Shown: positions 1 to 8,981, counted from the stretch's first letter. The stretch: 64,000 nucleotides of DNA from Burkholderiales bacterium (GCA_036262035.1 DATAJS010000031.1:352642-416641); one strand, 5' to 3'. Numbers and translations are program-made. Notes: generated by a model not told the origin, from the sequence alone.

Positions 1-265
1 CGCCGGGCCTTTCGAGCTCACGTTCGACATCATGTTCGAGGACGAACACCGCTACCGCCGCGTGCAGCGCTCGGGCGCGCTCACCCGCGAAGCGGTCGCG
101 CAACGCTACGGCCTCGAGCCTTCGCAGGTGAAGTTCTTCTACGTCGACAACGCGCTCGCGGTGAAGGCGTCGATCCCCCGCCCGTCGATCCAGGGCGACC
201 TTTACGACAGCGACGGACACGGCGGACAGCAGTACGCGCCGCTGATGGACATCGAGATTCCATAG
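1..265 (+). CDS. DUF4387 family protein, 3' end only
   Basis: The reading frame is open from the left edge (first full codon at base 2) and ends at TAG 263–265, so only the last 87 residues are present. The visible part begins AGPFELTFDIMFED and ends with DIEIP, which I recognise as the C-terminal pattern of the small (about 110 residue) DUF4387 family. These proteins are often encoded just after a DUF1446/AtuA-like protein, which would lie upstream of this window. The biochemical role of DUF4387 is not established. It is followed 22 bp later by a Bug receptor on the same strand, so it probably belongs to the same catabolic transcript. Confidence 0.75.
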   Translation, partial: AGPFELTFDIMFEDEHRYRRVQRSGALTREAVAQRYGLEPSQVKFFYVDNALAVKASIPRPSIQGDLYDSDGHGGQQYAPLMDIEIP

Positions 266-287
266 ACATTACGAGGAGAGAACCCGA

Positions 288-1265
288 ATGCGGCGAGATT
301 TCCGCACGCAACTGATCTACGCGGTAGTCGCCGCAGGCCTGACGGTCGCAGCACCCGCTTACGCACAGCAGTACCCGACGAAGCCCGTGAGGCTGCTGGT
401 GCCGTTCGCCCCGGGCGGCGGCACCGACATCACCGCGCGGGCGATCGCCCAGGGCCTGTCCGAGCGGCTCGGCCAGCAGTTCGTCGCCGACAACCGCCCG
501 GGCGCCAACGGCACGATCGCGGTCGACATCCTGACCAAGTCATTGCCCGATGGGTACACGCTTTCGATGATCTCTTCGAGCCACTCGGTGAACGCGTCGC
601 TCATCAAAGGCATCGCTTACGACCTCACGAAGGACGTGCTGCCGATCACGCAGGCGACGACCCAGCCGTATGCGCTCGTCGTGCATCCTTCGGTGCAGGC
701 GAAATCGGTGAAAGAGCTGATCGCGCTGGCCAAGGCGAAACCGGGGCAGCTCAACTACGGCTCGTCGGGCAACGGCGGCCTGTCGCATCTCTCGGGCGCG
801 CTGTTCAGCTACCTCGCCCAGATCGACATCGTGCACGTGCCGTACAAAGGCGGTAACCCGGCGATGATCGATGTCATCGCGGGACAGATCCAGATGCTGT
901 ATTCGACGATCCTGCAGTCTCAGCCGCACATCAAGGCGGGCAAGCTGCGGCCGCTCGCGGTCACGACAGCGAAGCGCTCGCGCGCCGCGCCGGACCTGCC
1001 CACGATGCAGGAAGCGGGCGTCAAGGGGTACGAGGTCGCCGGGTGGTACGGCATGATCGCGCCGCTGAAGACGCCGCCCGCGATCATCGACCGCCTCAAC
1101 AAGCAGGTCGTGCAGGTGCTGCACTCGCCGGAAGTCGCGCCGCGTCTCGCGGCGGACGGGTCGGAGCCGGTCGGCAGCACCCCGCAGCAGTTCGGCCAGC
1201 ACATCAAGAGCGAAGTCGCGAAGTGGGCGAAGCTCACGAAGCAGATGAACATCCGGATGGATTAG
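288..1265 (+). CDS. Bug-family tripartite tricarboxylate transporter receptor (TctC-like)
   Basis: Periplasmic solute-binding protein of 325 residues. It has an N-terminal signal peptide (about residues 1–26, cleavage near AYAQQ) followed by the family hallmark YPTKPVRLLVPFAPGGGTD and ARAIA. The C-terminal half has the usual PHIKAGKLRPLAV and GWYGMIAP stretches. Known Bug proteins bind di- or tricarboxylates, nicotinate, amino acids or other small molecules; the ligand cannot be read from sequence. A GAGGAGAG ribosome site precedes the ATG. No TctA or TctB membrane subunits are nearby, which is common for this expanded receptor family. It lies between DUF4387 and an MmgE/PrpD gene, suggesting that the ligand is the substrate of those enzymes. 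Confidence 0.93.
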   Translation: MRRDFRTQLIYAVVAAGLTVAAPAYAQQYPTKPVRLLVPFAPGGGTDITARAIAQGLSERLGQQFVADNRPGANGTIAVDILTKSLPDGYTLSMISSSHSVNASLIKGIAYDLTKDVLPITQATTQPYALVVHPSVQAKSVKELIALAKAKPGQLNYGSSGNGGLSHLSGALFSYLAQIDIVHVPYKGGNPAMIDVIAGQIQMLYSTILQSQPHIKAGKLRPLAVTTAKRSRAAPDLPTMQEAGVKGYEVAGWYGMIAPLKTPPAIIDRLNKQVVQVLHSPEVAPRLAADGSEPVGSTPQQFGQHIKSEVAKWAKLTKQMNIRMD

Positions 1266-1276
1266 GAGGACGCGTC

Positions 1277-2680
1277 ATGGGTCTCGCACTCGAGCTTGCA
1301 AAGCGTATCAACGCGCTGACGTACGAAAGCCTGCCGCCGGAGGCGGTGCACTGGGCGAAGGTCGGCATCCTCGATACCGTCGGCGTGACGCTCGCCGGCG
1401 CGAGCGATCCCTCCGCGGCGCTCGTCGCGGACGTGCTCTCGTCCAACGGCCCGAGCCTGCTCCTCGGCGGCAACCGGCGAGTCGGGCCTCTCGACGCGGC
1501 GCTCGTCAACGGCACCGCGTCGCATGCCCACGATTTCGACGACTGCAACAACACCGTCGGCGGCCATCCGTCGGCGCCGATCCTGCCCGCCCTCTTCGCG
1601 CTCGCGGACGACATCGGCGCGAGCGGCCGCGATTTCATCGCGGCTTACGTCGCGGGCTTCGAGACCGAGTGCAAGATCTCGATGGGTGTGAATTTCTATC
1701 AGTACACCCACGGCTGGCACCCGACGGCGACCATCGGCGTGTTCGGTGCGGCCGCGGCGTGCGCGAAGCTCATGAAGCTCGACGACGAGAGGACCGCGAT
1801 CGCGCTGGCCATCGCCGCTTCGCTCGCGTCGGGCATCAAGTCGAACTTCGGCACCTACGTGAAGCCGCTGCACGTCGGCCACTGCGGGCGGAACGGCCTC
1901 TTCGCCGCGCTGCTCGCGCGCAAGGGCTACACCGCGAGCCCTGTCGCTTTCGAGCACAAGGAAGGCTACTTCGAAGTCTTCAACGGCGCCGGCAACTACG
2001 ACGCCGGGAAGATCCTGCCGGCGTGGGCGAATCCGCTGGACATCGTGAAGCCCGGCATCGCGATCAAGCAGTACCCGTGCTGCGGCTCGACGCACCCGGC
2101 GATCGACGCCATGCTCGAGATCGTGCGCAAACACGACGTGAAACCCGACGCGGTCGAGCGCATCCAGAGCTGGACCCACGAGCGCCGTCTCAAGCACACC
2201 AACCGTCCCGATCCGCAGAGCAGGACCGACGCGAAGTTCAGCGTGCAGTACTGCCTCTCGCGCGCGCTCGTCGACCGCAAGGTCACCCTCGAGCACTTCG
2301 AAGGCGACACCTATCTCGATCCGGGCGTCCGCGCCATCCTGCCCAAAGTCGAGGCCGCGGCGTATACGACCGAGCAGTTCCCCGCCGAGAACCACTTCGG
2401 CGCCGAGGTGAAGGTGACGCTGCACGGCGGCACGGTGCTCTCGCACAAGGTCGACCAGCCCGCCGGGCGCACGTCGGCCAACCCGCTGTCTCACGAGCGA
2501 CTGAAGGAGAAGTTCGAAAGCTGCGCGCAGCGGGCGCTGTCGCCCGAGCGCGCCGCCGCGGTCTACGCCGCGATCATGGACGTCGAAAAGCTCGCCGACG
2601 TGCGCGCGGTCAACAACGCGATGGCAGGTGGCGCGAATGTAGCGCAGGCGCCCTCGCCTGCAGCGATTCGAACCGCGTGA
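1277..2680 (+). CDS. MmgE/PrpD family protein
   Basis: 467 residues. The start is ATG 1277, chosen because AGGAGGA lies at 1264–1270 and the family's usual N-terminus begins here, although the frame stays open further upstream. The mid-region carries typical MmgE/PrpD segments: LDTVGVTLAGA, NGTASHAHDFDD, GHPSAPILPALFAL, GWHPTATIGVFGAAAA and QYPCCGSTHPAIDA. Members include 2-methylcitrate dehydratase, cis-aconitate decarboxylase and iminodisuccinate epimerase, so a lyase or epimerase acting on a polycarboxylate is likely but the reaction is unknown. The last 14 or so residues (NVAQAPSPAAIRTA) are encoded inside a palindromic repeat at 2639–2704 and are probably not ancestral. A second paralogue lies at 4530. 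Confidence 0.9.
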   Translation: MGLALELAKRINALTYESLPPEAVHWAKVGILDTVGVTLAGASDPSAALVADVLSSNGPSLLLGGNRRVGPLDAALVNGTASHAHDFDDCNNTVGGHPSAPILPALFALADDIGASGRDFIAAYVAGFETECKISMGVNFYQYTHGWHPTATIGVFGAAAACAKLMKLDDERTAIALAIAASLASGIKSNFGTYVKPLHVGHCGRNGLFAALLARKGYTASPVAFEHKEGYFEVFNGAGNYDAGKILPAWANPLDIVKPGIAIKQYPCCGSTHPAIDAMLEIVRKHDVKPDAVERIQSWTHERRLKHTNRPDPQSRTDAKFSVQYCLSRALVDRKVTLEHFEGDTYLDPGVRAILPKVEAAAYTTEQFPAENHFGAEVKVTLHGGTVLSHKVDQPAGRTSANPLSHERLKEKFESCAQRALSPERAAAVYAAIMDVEKLADVRAVNNAMAGGANVAQAPSPAAIRTA

Positions 2681-2704
2681 CGGCAGGCGAGGCGCCTGCG
2701 CTAC
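2639..2704. repeat. REP-like palindromic element overlapping a gene end
   Basis: The left arm 2639–2661 (GTAGCGCAGGCG...) and right arm 2683–2704 (...CGCCTGCGCTAC) are reverse complements except for one extra C. The 21-bp loop contains the TGA stop of the preceding MmgE/PrpD gene. The remaining bases to 2814 show no further gene. The arrangement is typical of dispersed REP or MITE-like palindromes. Confidence 0.75.
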
Positions 2705-2814
2705 TTCCACATCGTGCAGCGGGTTGACTGAAACAGCCCGCCGCAAGAAAATCCAGCGCTCCCCGCAGGGCCGCGTCACCTCGGCACGCCCCGACCCACC
2801 CAGCGTTTTCAAGG

Positions 2815-4308
2815 ATGTCCAAATTGCAGACCTATGATGTCATCGTAGTCGGAAAAGGCAACGCCGCCCTGTGCGCGGCGCTCTCCGCGCGCGATCAGGG
2901 CGCGTCCGTCGCCATGCTCGAAGCCGCGAGCGAAGACGAACATGGCGGCAACAGCCGCTTCGCCGGCGGCGTGATGCGCTTCGCGTACTCCTCCATCGAC
3001 GAGCTCAAGGAAGTCACCGAGATCACCGACGAGGAAATCGCGAACAGCGACTTCGGCACCAACACCACCGACGAGTTCTTCGACGATCTCTTCCGGCTTA
3101 CCCAGTTCCGCTGCGATCCCGATCTCACCGAGATCCTCGTGACGCAAAGCCGTCAGACCATGGCATGGCTGCGCAGCAAAGGCGTGCGCTTCGTGCTGAA
3201 CTACGGCCGCCAGTCCGGCCTCGTCGACGGCAAGCGCAAGTTCTTCGGCCGCATGCCGATCGAAGCTTCGGGCGGCGGCGCGGGGCTGGTGCAGGCCCTG
3301 GACGGCATCGTCAAGAAAGCCGGCATCGAAGTGTTCTACGACACGCGCGCCACCGAGCTCATCTACGACGGCGTGAGAGTCTCCGGCGTGCGCGCCCAGC
3401 AGAACGACAAGATCGTCGAGTTCCACGCGAAATCGGTGGTGCTCGCCTGCGGCGGCTTCGAGGCGAACCCCGAGATGCGCACGCGCTATCTCGGACCCGG
3501 CTGGGAGCTGTGCAAGGTGCGCGGCTCGCGCTTCAACCAGGGCGACGGCCTGAAGATGGCGCTGAACCTCGGCGCCGCGCCGTACGGCAACTGGTCGGGC
3601 TGCCACGCGACCGGCTGGGACCGTAACGCCCCGGAGTTCGGCGACGTCAACGTCGGCGACCAGTTCCAGAAGCACAGCTACATCTTCGGTCTGCTGATCA
3701 ACGCCGACGGCAAGCGCTTCGTCGACGAAGGCTGGGACTTCCACTCGTTCACCTACGCCAAGTACGGCGGCGAGGTGCTCAAGCAGCCGGCGCAGTTCGC
3801 GTGGCAGGTGTTCGACTCCAAGGTCACCAAGCTGCTGCGCTCGGAATACCGCATCAAGTTCATGACCAAGGTCAGCGCGAACACGCTCGAAGAGCTGGCA
3901 ACCAAGCTCGAAGGCGTGAACCCCGAGCAGTTCCTCAAGACCGTGCGCGAGTACAACGCAGCGGTGCGCGACGACGTGAAGTTCGACCACACGATCAAGG
4001 ACGGCAAATCGACCGAAGGCATCGAGCCCAGGAAGTCCAACTGGGCGCAGAAGCTCGACGCCCCGCCCTACGACGCCTACATGACGACCTGCGGCATCAC
4101 CTTCACGTTCGGCGGCCTGCGCATCGACAAGGAAACCGGACAGGTGATGAACGTCCACTTCCATCCGATCCCGGGCCTCTATTGCGCCGGCGAGATGGTC
4201 GGCGGTCTGTTCTACTTCAACTACCCGAGCGGCACGGGCCTGGTCTCGGGCGCGGTGTTCGGCAAGATCGCGGGCGCCGGCGCGGGCCAGGCCGCCAAGG
4301 CTGCTTAA
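2815..4308 (+). CDS. TcuA-like FAD-dependent dehydrogenase
   Basis: 497 residues. The N-terminus has the dinucleotide-binding pattern VIVVGKGNAALCAALSA followed by EAASEDEHGGNSRFAGG, which resembles tricarballylate dehydrogenase TcuA and more broadly the fumarate reductase/succinate dehydrogenase flavoprotein and KstD families. The C-terminus has YCAGEMVGGLFYFN and GTGLVSGAVFGKIAG, the usual second FAD contact. TcuA oxidises tricarballylate to cis-aconitate; here a similar oxidation of a carboxylate is an inference. No signal peptide is seen, so it is probably cytoplasmic. It sits between two MmgE/PrpD genes, whose relatives act on aconitate-like compounds, which supports a carboxylic-acid pathway. 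A TcuB electron-transfer partner is not seen in this window. A ribosome site before the ATG is not obvious. Confidence 0.82.
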   Translation: MSKLQTYDVIVVGKGNAALCAALSARDQGASVAMLEAASEDEHGGNSRFAGGVMRFAYSSIDELKEVTEITDEEIANSDFGTNTTDEFFDDLFRLTQFRCDPDLTEILVTQSRQTMAWLRSKGVRFVLNYGRQSGLVDGKRKFFGRMPIEASGGGAGLVQALDGIVKKAGIEVFYDTRATELIYDGVRVSGVRAQQNDKIVEFHAKSVVLACGGFEANPEMRTRYLGPGWELCKVRGSRFNQGDGLKMALNLGAAPYGNWSGCHATGWDRNAPEFGDVNVGDQFQKHSYIFGLLINADGKRFVDEGWDFHSFTYAKYGGEVLKQPAQFAWQVFDSKVTKLLRSEYRIKFMTKVSANTLEELATKLEGVNPEQFLKTVREYNAAVRDDVKFDHTIKDGKSTEGIEPRKSNWAQKLDAPPYDAYMTTCGITFTFGGLRIDKETGQVMNVHFHPIPGLYCAGEMVGGLFYFNYPSGTGLVSGAVFGKIAGAGAGQAAKAA

Positions 4309-4318
4309 AAAATCGTTT

Positions 4319-4503
4319 TAACCGCCAAGGACGCAAAGGACGCAAAGGAAAAGCGAACGAGCGTAGGGTGCGTTGGCCGTAAGGCGTAACGCACCGAAGG
4401 CACCGGTGTCCGGTCGGTGCGTTACGGCTTCGCCTAACGCACCCTACGTTTGAACAGCTTTGCCTTTGTTTTCCTTGGCGTCCTTTGCGTCCTTTGCGGT
4501 TCA
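4319..4503. repeat. nested palindromic (MITE-like) repeats
   Basis: This fills most of the 221-bp gap between the flavoprotein and the second MmgE/PrpD gene. The outer arms, about 4320–4352 and 4470–4502, are built of AAGGACGC/AAAGGACGC units and are reverse complements with about two mismatches in 32 bp. Inside lies a second palindrome, about 4361–4447, with arms CGTAGGGTGCGTT...GTAACGCACC. No protein-coding content was seen. It looks like one mobile palindrome inserted in another. Confidence 0.78.
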
Positions 4504-4529
4504 ATCCTTAAAAGTTCAGGAGTACAGCG

Positions 4530-5930
4530 ATGGCGCACGACGCCCCCAGCGACAATCCCTACACCCGCGGCATCGCGGAGTTCGTTTCCAACCTCCAGTA
4601 CGACGCGATCCCGGAGAACGTCCGCAGCCGCATCAAGCTGCTCATGCTCGACTCGCTCGGCTGCGCGCTCTACGGCGCCGATCTCGAGTGGACGCGCATC
4701 CTTCAGGACACGCTGGGCAAGGTCGACACGACGCGCAGCTGCAGCGTGTGGGGCACCAACAAGAAGCTCTCCGCGCCGCACACCGCGCTCGTCAACGGCA
4801 CGCAGGTGCAGGGTTTCGAGCTCGACGACGTACACCGCGCGGGCGTGCTGCACGTCGGCGCCGTGGTCCTGCCGTCGCTCATCGCGATCACCGAATTGAA
4901 GCCCGGCATGAGCGGCAAGGAGTTCATCACTTCCGCGGTCGCCGGTTACGAGATCGGCCCTCGTGTCGGCCTTTGCATGGGCCCCGAGCACATCGCGCAG
5001 GGCTGGCACTCGGGTGCGACGCTCGGTGTGTTCTCCTCCGCGTCTGGCGCGGCGCGCGCGCTCAAGCTCGACGTCGACAAGACGGTGCACGCGCTCGGCA
5101 TCGCCGGCACGCAGGCCGCCGGCCTGATGGCCGCGCAGTACGGCGCGATGGTGAAGCGCATGCACGCGGGGCGCGCGTCGCAGTCCGGTCTCTACGGCGC
5201 GCTGTTCGCCGAATCGGGCTTCACCGGCATCATCAACGTGCTCGAGAGCGAATACGGCGGTTACGCCACGACGTTCTCGCGCTCGACCGATCGCTTCAAC
5301 CTCAAAGAGCTCACCGCCGGCTTCGGCGAGGTGTGGCAGACCATGGGCGTCGCGCTGAAGTTCTACGCGTGCGTCGGCTCCAACCACACCACGCTCGACG
5401 CGCTGCGGGAGATGAAGGCCGAGAAGGATTTCAAGGCCGACGACGTCAAGAAGATCGTGGTGCGCGGCTCGCAGGTCACCATGGATCACGTCGGCTGGAA
5501 GTACGTGCCGCAGGGCCTGACCTCCGCGCAGCTCAACCTGCCCTACTGCGTCGGCACGTGGCTCATCGAAGGCGACGTCTCGGCCGAGCACTTCACCGAG
5601 GCGCTGGTCGCCGATCCCGACCGCATGCGCTACGGCGAGCTGGTCGAAGTGCACCACGACGACGAGATCACCAGGAAAGGCGCGAAGTATCGCCACATGG
5701 TCAAAGTCGAGCTGCACCTGAAGGACGGCACGCGCATGGACCGCACGATCGAGTCCGCGCGCGGCAGCGAATACAAGTTCGCTTCCGAATCGGACATCGT
5801 GGAGAAGTTCGAGAAGCTCGCGTCGAAGGCGCTGCCGAAGAAGCAGATCGAACAGCTGCGCGACGCGATGCTCGGGCTGGAGAAGCTCGACGACGCGACC
5901 CGGATCGCCAAACTCCTCGCCGTCGCGTAA
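4530..5930 (+). CDS. MmgE/PrpD family protein, second paralogue
   Basis: 466 residues with ATG at 4530 after a TTCAGGAG ribosome site. It shares the family layout of the 1277 gene: RIKLLMLDSLGCALYGA, NGTQVQGFELDDVH, HVGAVVLPSLIA, GWHSGATLGVFSSA and a cysteine-containing FYACVGSNHTTLDAL. The two are diverged paralogues rather than a recent duplication. The likely role is dehydration, decarboxylation or epimerisation of a polycarboxylate; no substrate can be assigned. Only 10 bp separate it from the next Bug receptor, so the two are almost certainly co-transcribed. Confidence 0.9.
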   Translation: MAHDAPSDNPYTRGIAEFVSNLQYDAIPENVRSRIKLLMLDSLGCALYGADLEWTRILQDTLGKVDTTRSCSVWGTNKKLSAPHTALVNGTQVQGFELDDVHRAGVLHVGAVVLPSLIAITELKPGMSGKEFITSAVAGYEIGPRVGLCMGPEHIAQGWHSGATLGVFSSASGAARALKLDVDKTVHALGIAGTQAAGLMAAQYGAMVKRMHAGRASQSGLYGALFAESGFTGIINVLESEYGGYATTFSRSTDRFNLKELTAGFGEVWQTMGVALKFYACVGSNHTTLDALREMKAEKDFKADDVKKIVVRGSQVTMDHVGWKYVPQGLTSAQLNLPYCVGTWLIEGDVSAEHFTEALVADPDRMRYGELVEVHHDDEITRKGAKYRHMVKVELHLKDGTRMDRTIESARGSEYKFASESDIVEKFEKLASKALPKKQIEQLRDAMLGLEKLDDATRIAKLLAVA

Positions 5931-5940
5931 GGCCGTTACC

Positions 5941-6909
5941 ATGCATCTCGCAACACGCGCGCTCGTCGCGCTCGCGCTCGGCTGCGCGTCGGCCGGCGCC
6001 GTCGCTCAAGCCAACTATCCCCAGCGCCCCGTACGCGTCATCGTTCCGCTCGCCGCCGGCGGCGGCATGGATACCGTCACGCGCGCGCTGGCGCAGAAGC
6101 TCACCGAGTCCATGGGCCAGAGCTTCGTCGTCGACAACCGCGGCGGCGGAGGCGGCGCGGTCGGCGCCGAGCTCGCCGCGGCCGCGCCTGCCGACGGCTA
6201 CACGCTGCTCATGATGAGCGCGAGCGCGGTCATCCGCCCGCTCATGTACCAGGGCTCGCGCTACGACATGGTGCGCGACTTCGCCGCGATCTCGCAGGTC
6301 ACGTCGCAGCCTTATGTGCTGACGGTGAATCCCGCGGTGCCGGCGAAATCGGCGCAGGAATTGGTCGCGTACGCGAAGGCCAACCCCAACAAGATCAACT
6401 ACGCCTCCTCGGGCCAGGGCAGCATCATCCATCTGACGACCGAGCTCTTCAACCGCGCGGTGCAGATCAAGACGGTGCACGTGCCCTACAAGGGCATCGG
6501 CGCCGCGTATCCGGACCTTCTCGCCAACAACGTGCAGATGGTGTTCGCGAGCATCGTCTCGGTCCTGCCGCACATCAAGGCGCAGCGGCTGCGTGCGCTG
6601 GCAAGCAGCGGTGCCGCGCGTGCGAAGACGCTCCCGGACGTGCCGACCGTCGGCGAGACCGTCGCGAAAGGCTTCGCGGTCACCAACTGGTACGGCCTTG
6701 TCGCGCCGGCGAAGACGTCGCCCGCGATCGTCGAGCGCCTCAATCGCGACGTCGTGAAAGTCGTGCACCATCCCGACCTCGCCCAGCGCTATGCCGCCGA
6801 CGGCGCCGAAGGCGTCGGCAGCACCTCCCGGCAGTTCGCCGCCCATATCAAGGCGGAGAACGACAAGTGGGGCAGGCTCATCCGCGAGACCGGCATCAAG
6901 GGAGACTGA
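5941..6909 (+). CDS. Bug-family tripartite tricarboxylate transporter receptor
   Basis: 322 residues with a signal peptide ending near AGAVAQA, then NYPQRPVRVIVPLAAGGGMDTVTRALA, the Bug hallmark. Later segments (FVVDNRGGGGGAVGAELAAAA, PADGYTLLMM, VHVPYKGIG) complete the fold. A periplasmic ligand-binding role is expected; the ligand is unknown. The ATG lies 10 bp after the MmgE/PrpD stop, with no strong ribosome site of its own, which suggests translational coupling. Confidence 0.92.
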   Translation: MHLATRALVALALGCASAGAVAQANYPQRPVRVIVPLAAGGGMDTVTRALAQKLTESMGQSFVVDNRGGGGGAVGAELAAAAPADGYTLLMMSASAVIRPLMYQGSRYDMVRDFAAISQVTSQPYVLTVNPAVPAKSAQELVAYAKANPNKINYASSGQGSIIHLTTELFNRAVQIKTVHVPYKGIGAAYPDLLANNVQMVFASIVSVLPHIKAQRLRALASSGAARAKTLPDVPTVGETVAKGFAVTNWYGLVAPAKTSPAIVERLNRDVVKVVHHPDLAQRYAADGAEGVGSTSRQFAAHIKAENDKWGRLIRETGIKGD

Positions 6910-6967
6910 GCCCGCCGGCGACGGCGGCGGTATGTTGTAATCCTCCAAACGCCACGGAGGAGCTCAC

Positions 6968-7933
6968 ATGCATCGCCGTCGCCCGTCGTGCCTCGCGCTC
7001 GTCCTCGCCTTCGCTGCGGCGTGGGCTCACGCCCAGCAATATCCGACGCGGCCGCTGCGGATCATCGTGCCTTTCCCGCCGGTCGGCGCGGCCGACCTCC
7101 TCTCGCGCACCATGGGACAGAAGCTGGGTGAAGCCTGGGGACACCAGGTCGTCGTCGAGAATCGTCCCGGCGCGGGCGGCAACCTCGGCGTCGAGATCGC
7201 CGCGAAGTCGGCGCCCGACGGTTACACCGCGGTGATGGCGGCGGTCACGACCAACGCGATCGGCATGAGCACCTACTCGAAGCTCGGCTACAGCCTCGAA
7301 AAGGACCTCGCGCCGGTCTCGCTCGTCGGCAATGTGCCGCACGTGCTGGTCTCGCATCCGTCGCTGCCCGCGCACAACGTGAGGGAGCTGATCGCGCTCG
7401 GCAAGAGCCATCCCGGCGCGCTCAATTTCGCGTCGCAGGGTGCGGGAACCCTTTCCCACCTCGAGCAGGAGATGCTCAAGCAGATGGGCGGCTTCACCGC
7501 CCTGCACGTGCCTTACAAGGGCAGCGCGCCCGGCCTCGCCGACCTCGTCGCGGGCCAGGTCGTGCTCTTCTTCGACAGCGTGCCGTCGGCGCTCCCGCAG
7601 GTGAAAGCGGGCAAGGTCCGCGCGCTCGGCGTCGCCTCGTCGACGCGATCGCCGGCGATGCCGGAGGTGCCGGCGATCGGTGAATCGCTCAAGGGCTTCG
7701 CGGCCGATTCGTGGTTCGGGCTCCTGGTCCCGGCGGGCGTGCCGCGCGAGATCATCGTCAAGCTCAACGCCGACGTTCAGAAAGCGCTCGCGCTGCAGGA
7801 GACGAAAGAGCGCGTGCTCTCGGTCGGCGGCTTCGTCGTGCCGGGAGGACCGGATCAGCTCAGGGAGCGCATCCGCACCGACGTGGAGAAGTGGGGCAAG
7901 GTCGCACGGACCGCCGGCATCCGCATCGACTGA
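6968..7933 (+). CDS. Bug-family tripartite tricarboxylate transporter receptor
   Basis: 321 residues with a signal peptide ending in AAWAHAQ, followed by QYPTRPLRIIVPFPPVGAADLLSRTMG, VVVENRPGAGGNLGVEIAAK and LHVPYKGSAPGLADLVAG. ATG 6968 is preceded by CGGAGGAG. It is the third receptor on this strand and converges on a fourth on the opposite strand with only 6 bp between the stops, so no separate terminator is visible. The ligand is unknown. Confidence 0.92.
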   Translation: MHRRRPSCLALVLAFAAAWAHAQQYPTRPLRIIVPFPPVGAADLLSRTMGQKLGEAWGHQVVVENRPGAGGNLGVEIAAKSAPDGYTAVMAAVTTNAIGMSTYSKLGYSLEKDLAPVSLVGNVPHVLVSHPSLPAHNVRELIALGKSHPGALNFASQGAGTLSHLEQEMLKQMGGFTALHVPYKGSAPGLADLVAGQVVLFFDSVPSALPQVKAGKVRALGVASSTRSPAMPEVPAIGESLKGFAADSWFGLLVPAGVPREIIVKLNADVQKALALQETKERVLSVGGFVVPGGPDQLRERIRTDVEKWGKVARTAGIRID

Positions 7934-7939
7934 CGAAGC

Positions 7940-8944
7940 CTATTGCAGGTTGCGCGGCATGCCGGCTTCGATCGCGACCTTCGTCCACTTGGCGATCTCC
8001 TGCGGGATGATCCTGCGCATCTCCTCGGTGGTCTTGATCTCGAGCACGATGCCCATGCCGGCGAGGAGCTTCGCGGTCTCGGGCGACGTGAAGTAGCGCA
8101 CGAGCTCTTGGTGAAGCTGGGTGACGATCGGCCGCGGCGTGTGCGCCGCCGTCGCGATCGCGTACCAGTTCGCGCACTCGTAGCCTTTGAAGCCCGATTC
8201 GTCCAGCGTCGGCAGCTCGGGCAGCATCTCGGAGCGCGCGAGGCTGCCGACCGCGATGCCCCTCAGCTTTCCCGATTTCATGTGCGGCAGCGCCGCAGGG
8301 CTCGCCTGGAAGCCGGCATGCGTCTGCCCGGCCATGATGTCCATCAACGCAGGATAGCCGCCCTTGTAGAGGACGAGGTTGAACTGCTCCTTCGACTGGC
8401 TCATGAAGAGCGCGGTCGCGAAGTGCAGGAAGCCGCCCGAGCTCGACAGCACGACCTGCCCGGGCTTGGCTTTCGCCGCGGCCAGCAGGTCCTTGACCGA
8501 ATTGACCTGCGGCATGGAAGGTCCCACGACGAGGATCAGGAAGCTCTTGCCGATCTTCAGCACGAAGTCGAGCGCCTTCGGCGGATCGTACGGCAGCTTC
8601 ATCACCGCCGGATTCATCGTGAACGCCGACGAGATGATGACCAGCGTGTAACCGTCGGGCCGTGCTTTCACGGCGGTATCGGTGCCGATGATGCCCTCCG
8701 CACCGGCGCGGTTGTCGACGACGACCGGCTGTCCCCACGTCTGCTGAAGATGCTGCGCCCCCATGCGCGCGAGGATGTCGTTGCTCGCGCCCGGCGCGAA
8801 CGGAACGATCATGCGGATGGGCCGACTCGGATAGTCGCCGCCGGACGCTCCGGCACGGCGGGTTGGCACCGGCGCCTGCGCGGCCTCCGCGGCAATCGAC
8901 GACAGCGCGATGCATGCTGCGACCACTCGGATCACTCTGCGCAT
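7940..8944 (-). CDS. Bug-family tripartite tricarboxylate transporter receptor
   Basis: 334 residues, minus strand. The signal peptide spans about residues 1–22. After a short linker come DYPSRPIRMIVPFAPGASNDILARMG, VVDNRAGAEGIIGTDTAVKA and the remaining Bug fold. ATG 8944 is preceded by GAGGAGAG. It lies 37 bp downstream of the amidohydrolase gene on the same strand, so its ligand may be a precursor or product of that enzyme. That link is contextual only. Confidence 0.92.
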   Translation of the reverse strand: MRRVIRVVAACIALSSIAAEAAQAPVPTRRAGASGGDYPSRPIRMIVPFAPGASNDILARMGAQHLQQTWGQPVVVDNRAGAEGIIGTDTAVKARPDGYTLVIISSAFTMNPAVMKLPYDPPKALDFVLKIGKSFLILVVGPSMPQVNSVKDLLAAAKAKPGQVVLSSSGGFLHFATALFMSQSKEQFNLVLYKGGYPALMDIMAGQTHAGFQASPAALPHMKSGKLRGIAVGSLARSEMLPELPTLDESGFKGYECANWYAIATAAHTPRPIVTQLHQELVRYFTSPETAKLLAGMGIVLEIKTTEEMRRIIPQEIAKWTKVAIEAGMPRNLQ

Positions 8945-8981
8945 CAGCCCTCTCCTCGCGAAGTCGGTTATGGCTCGCTTC

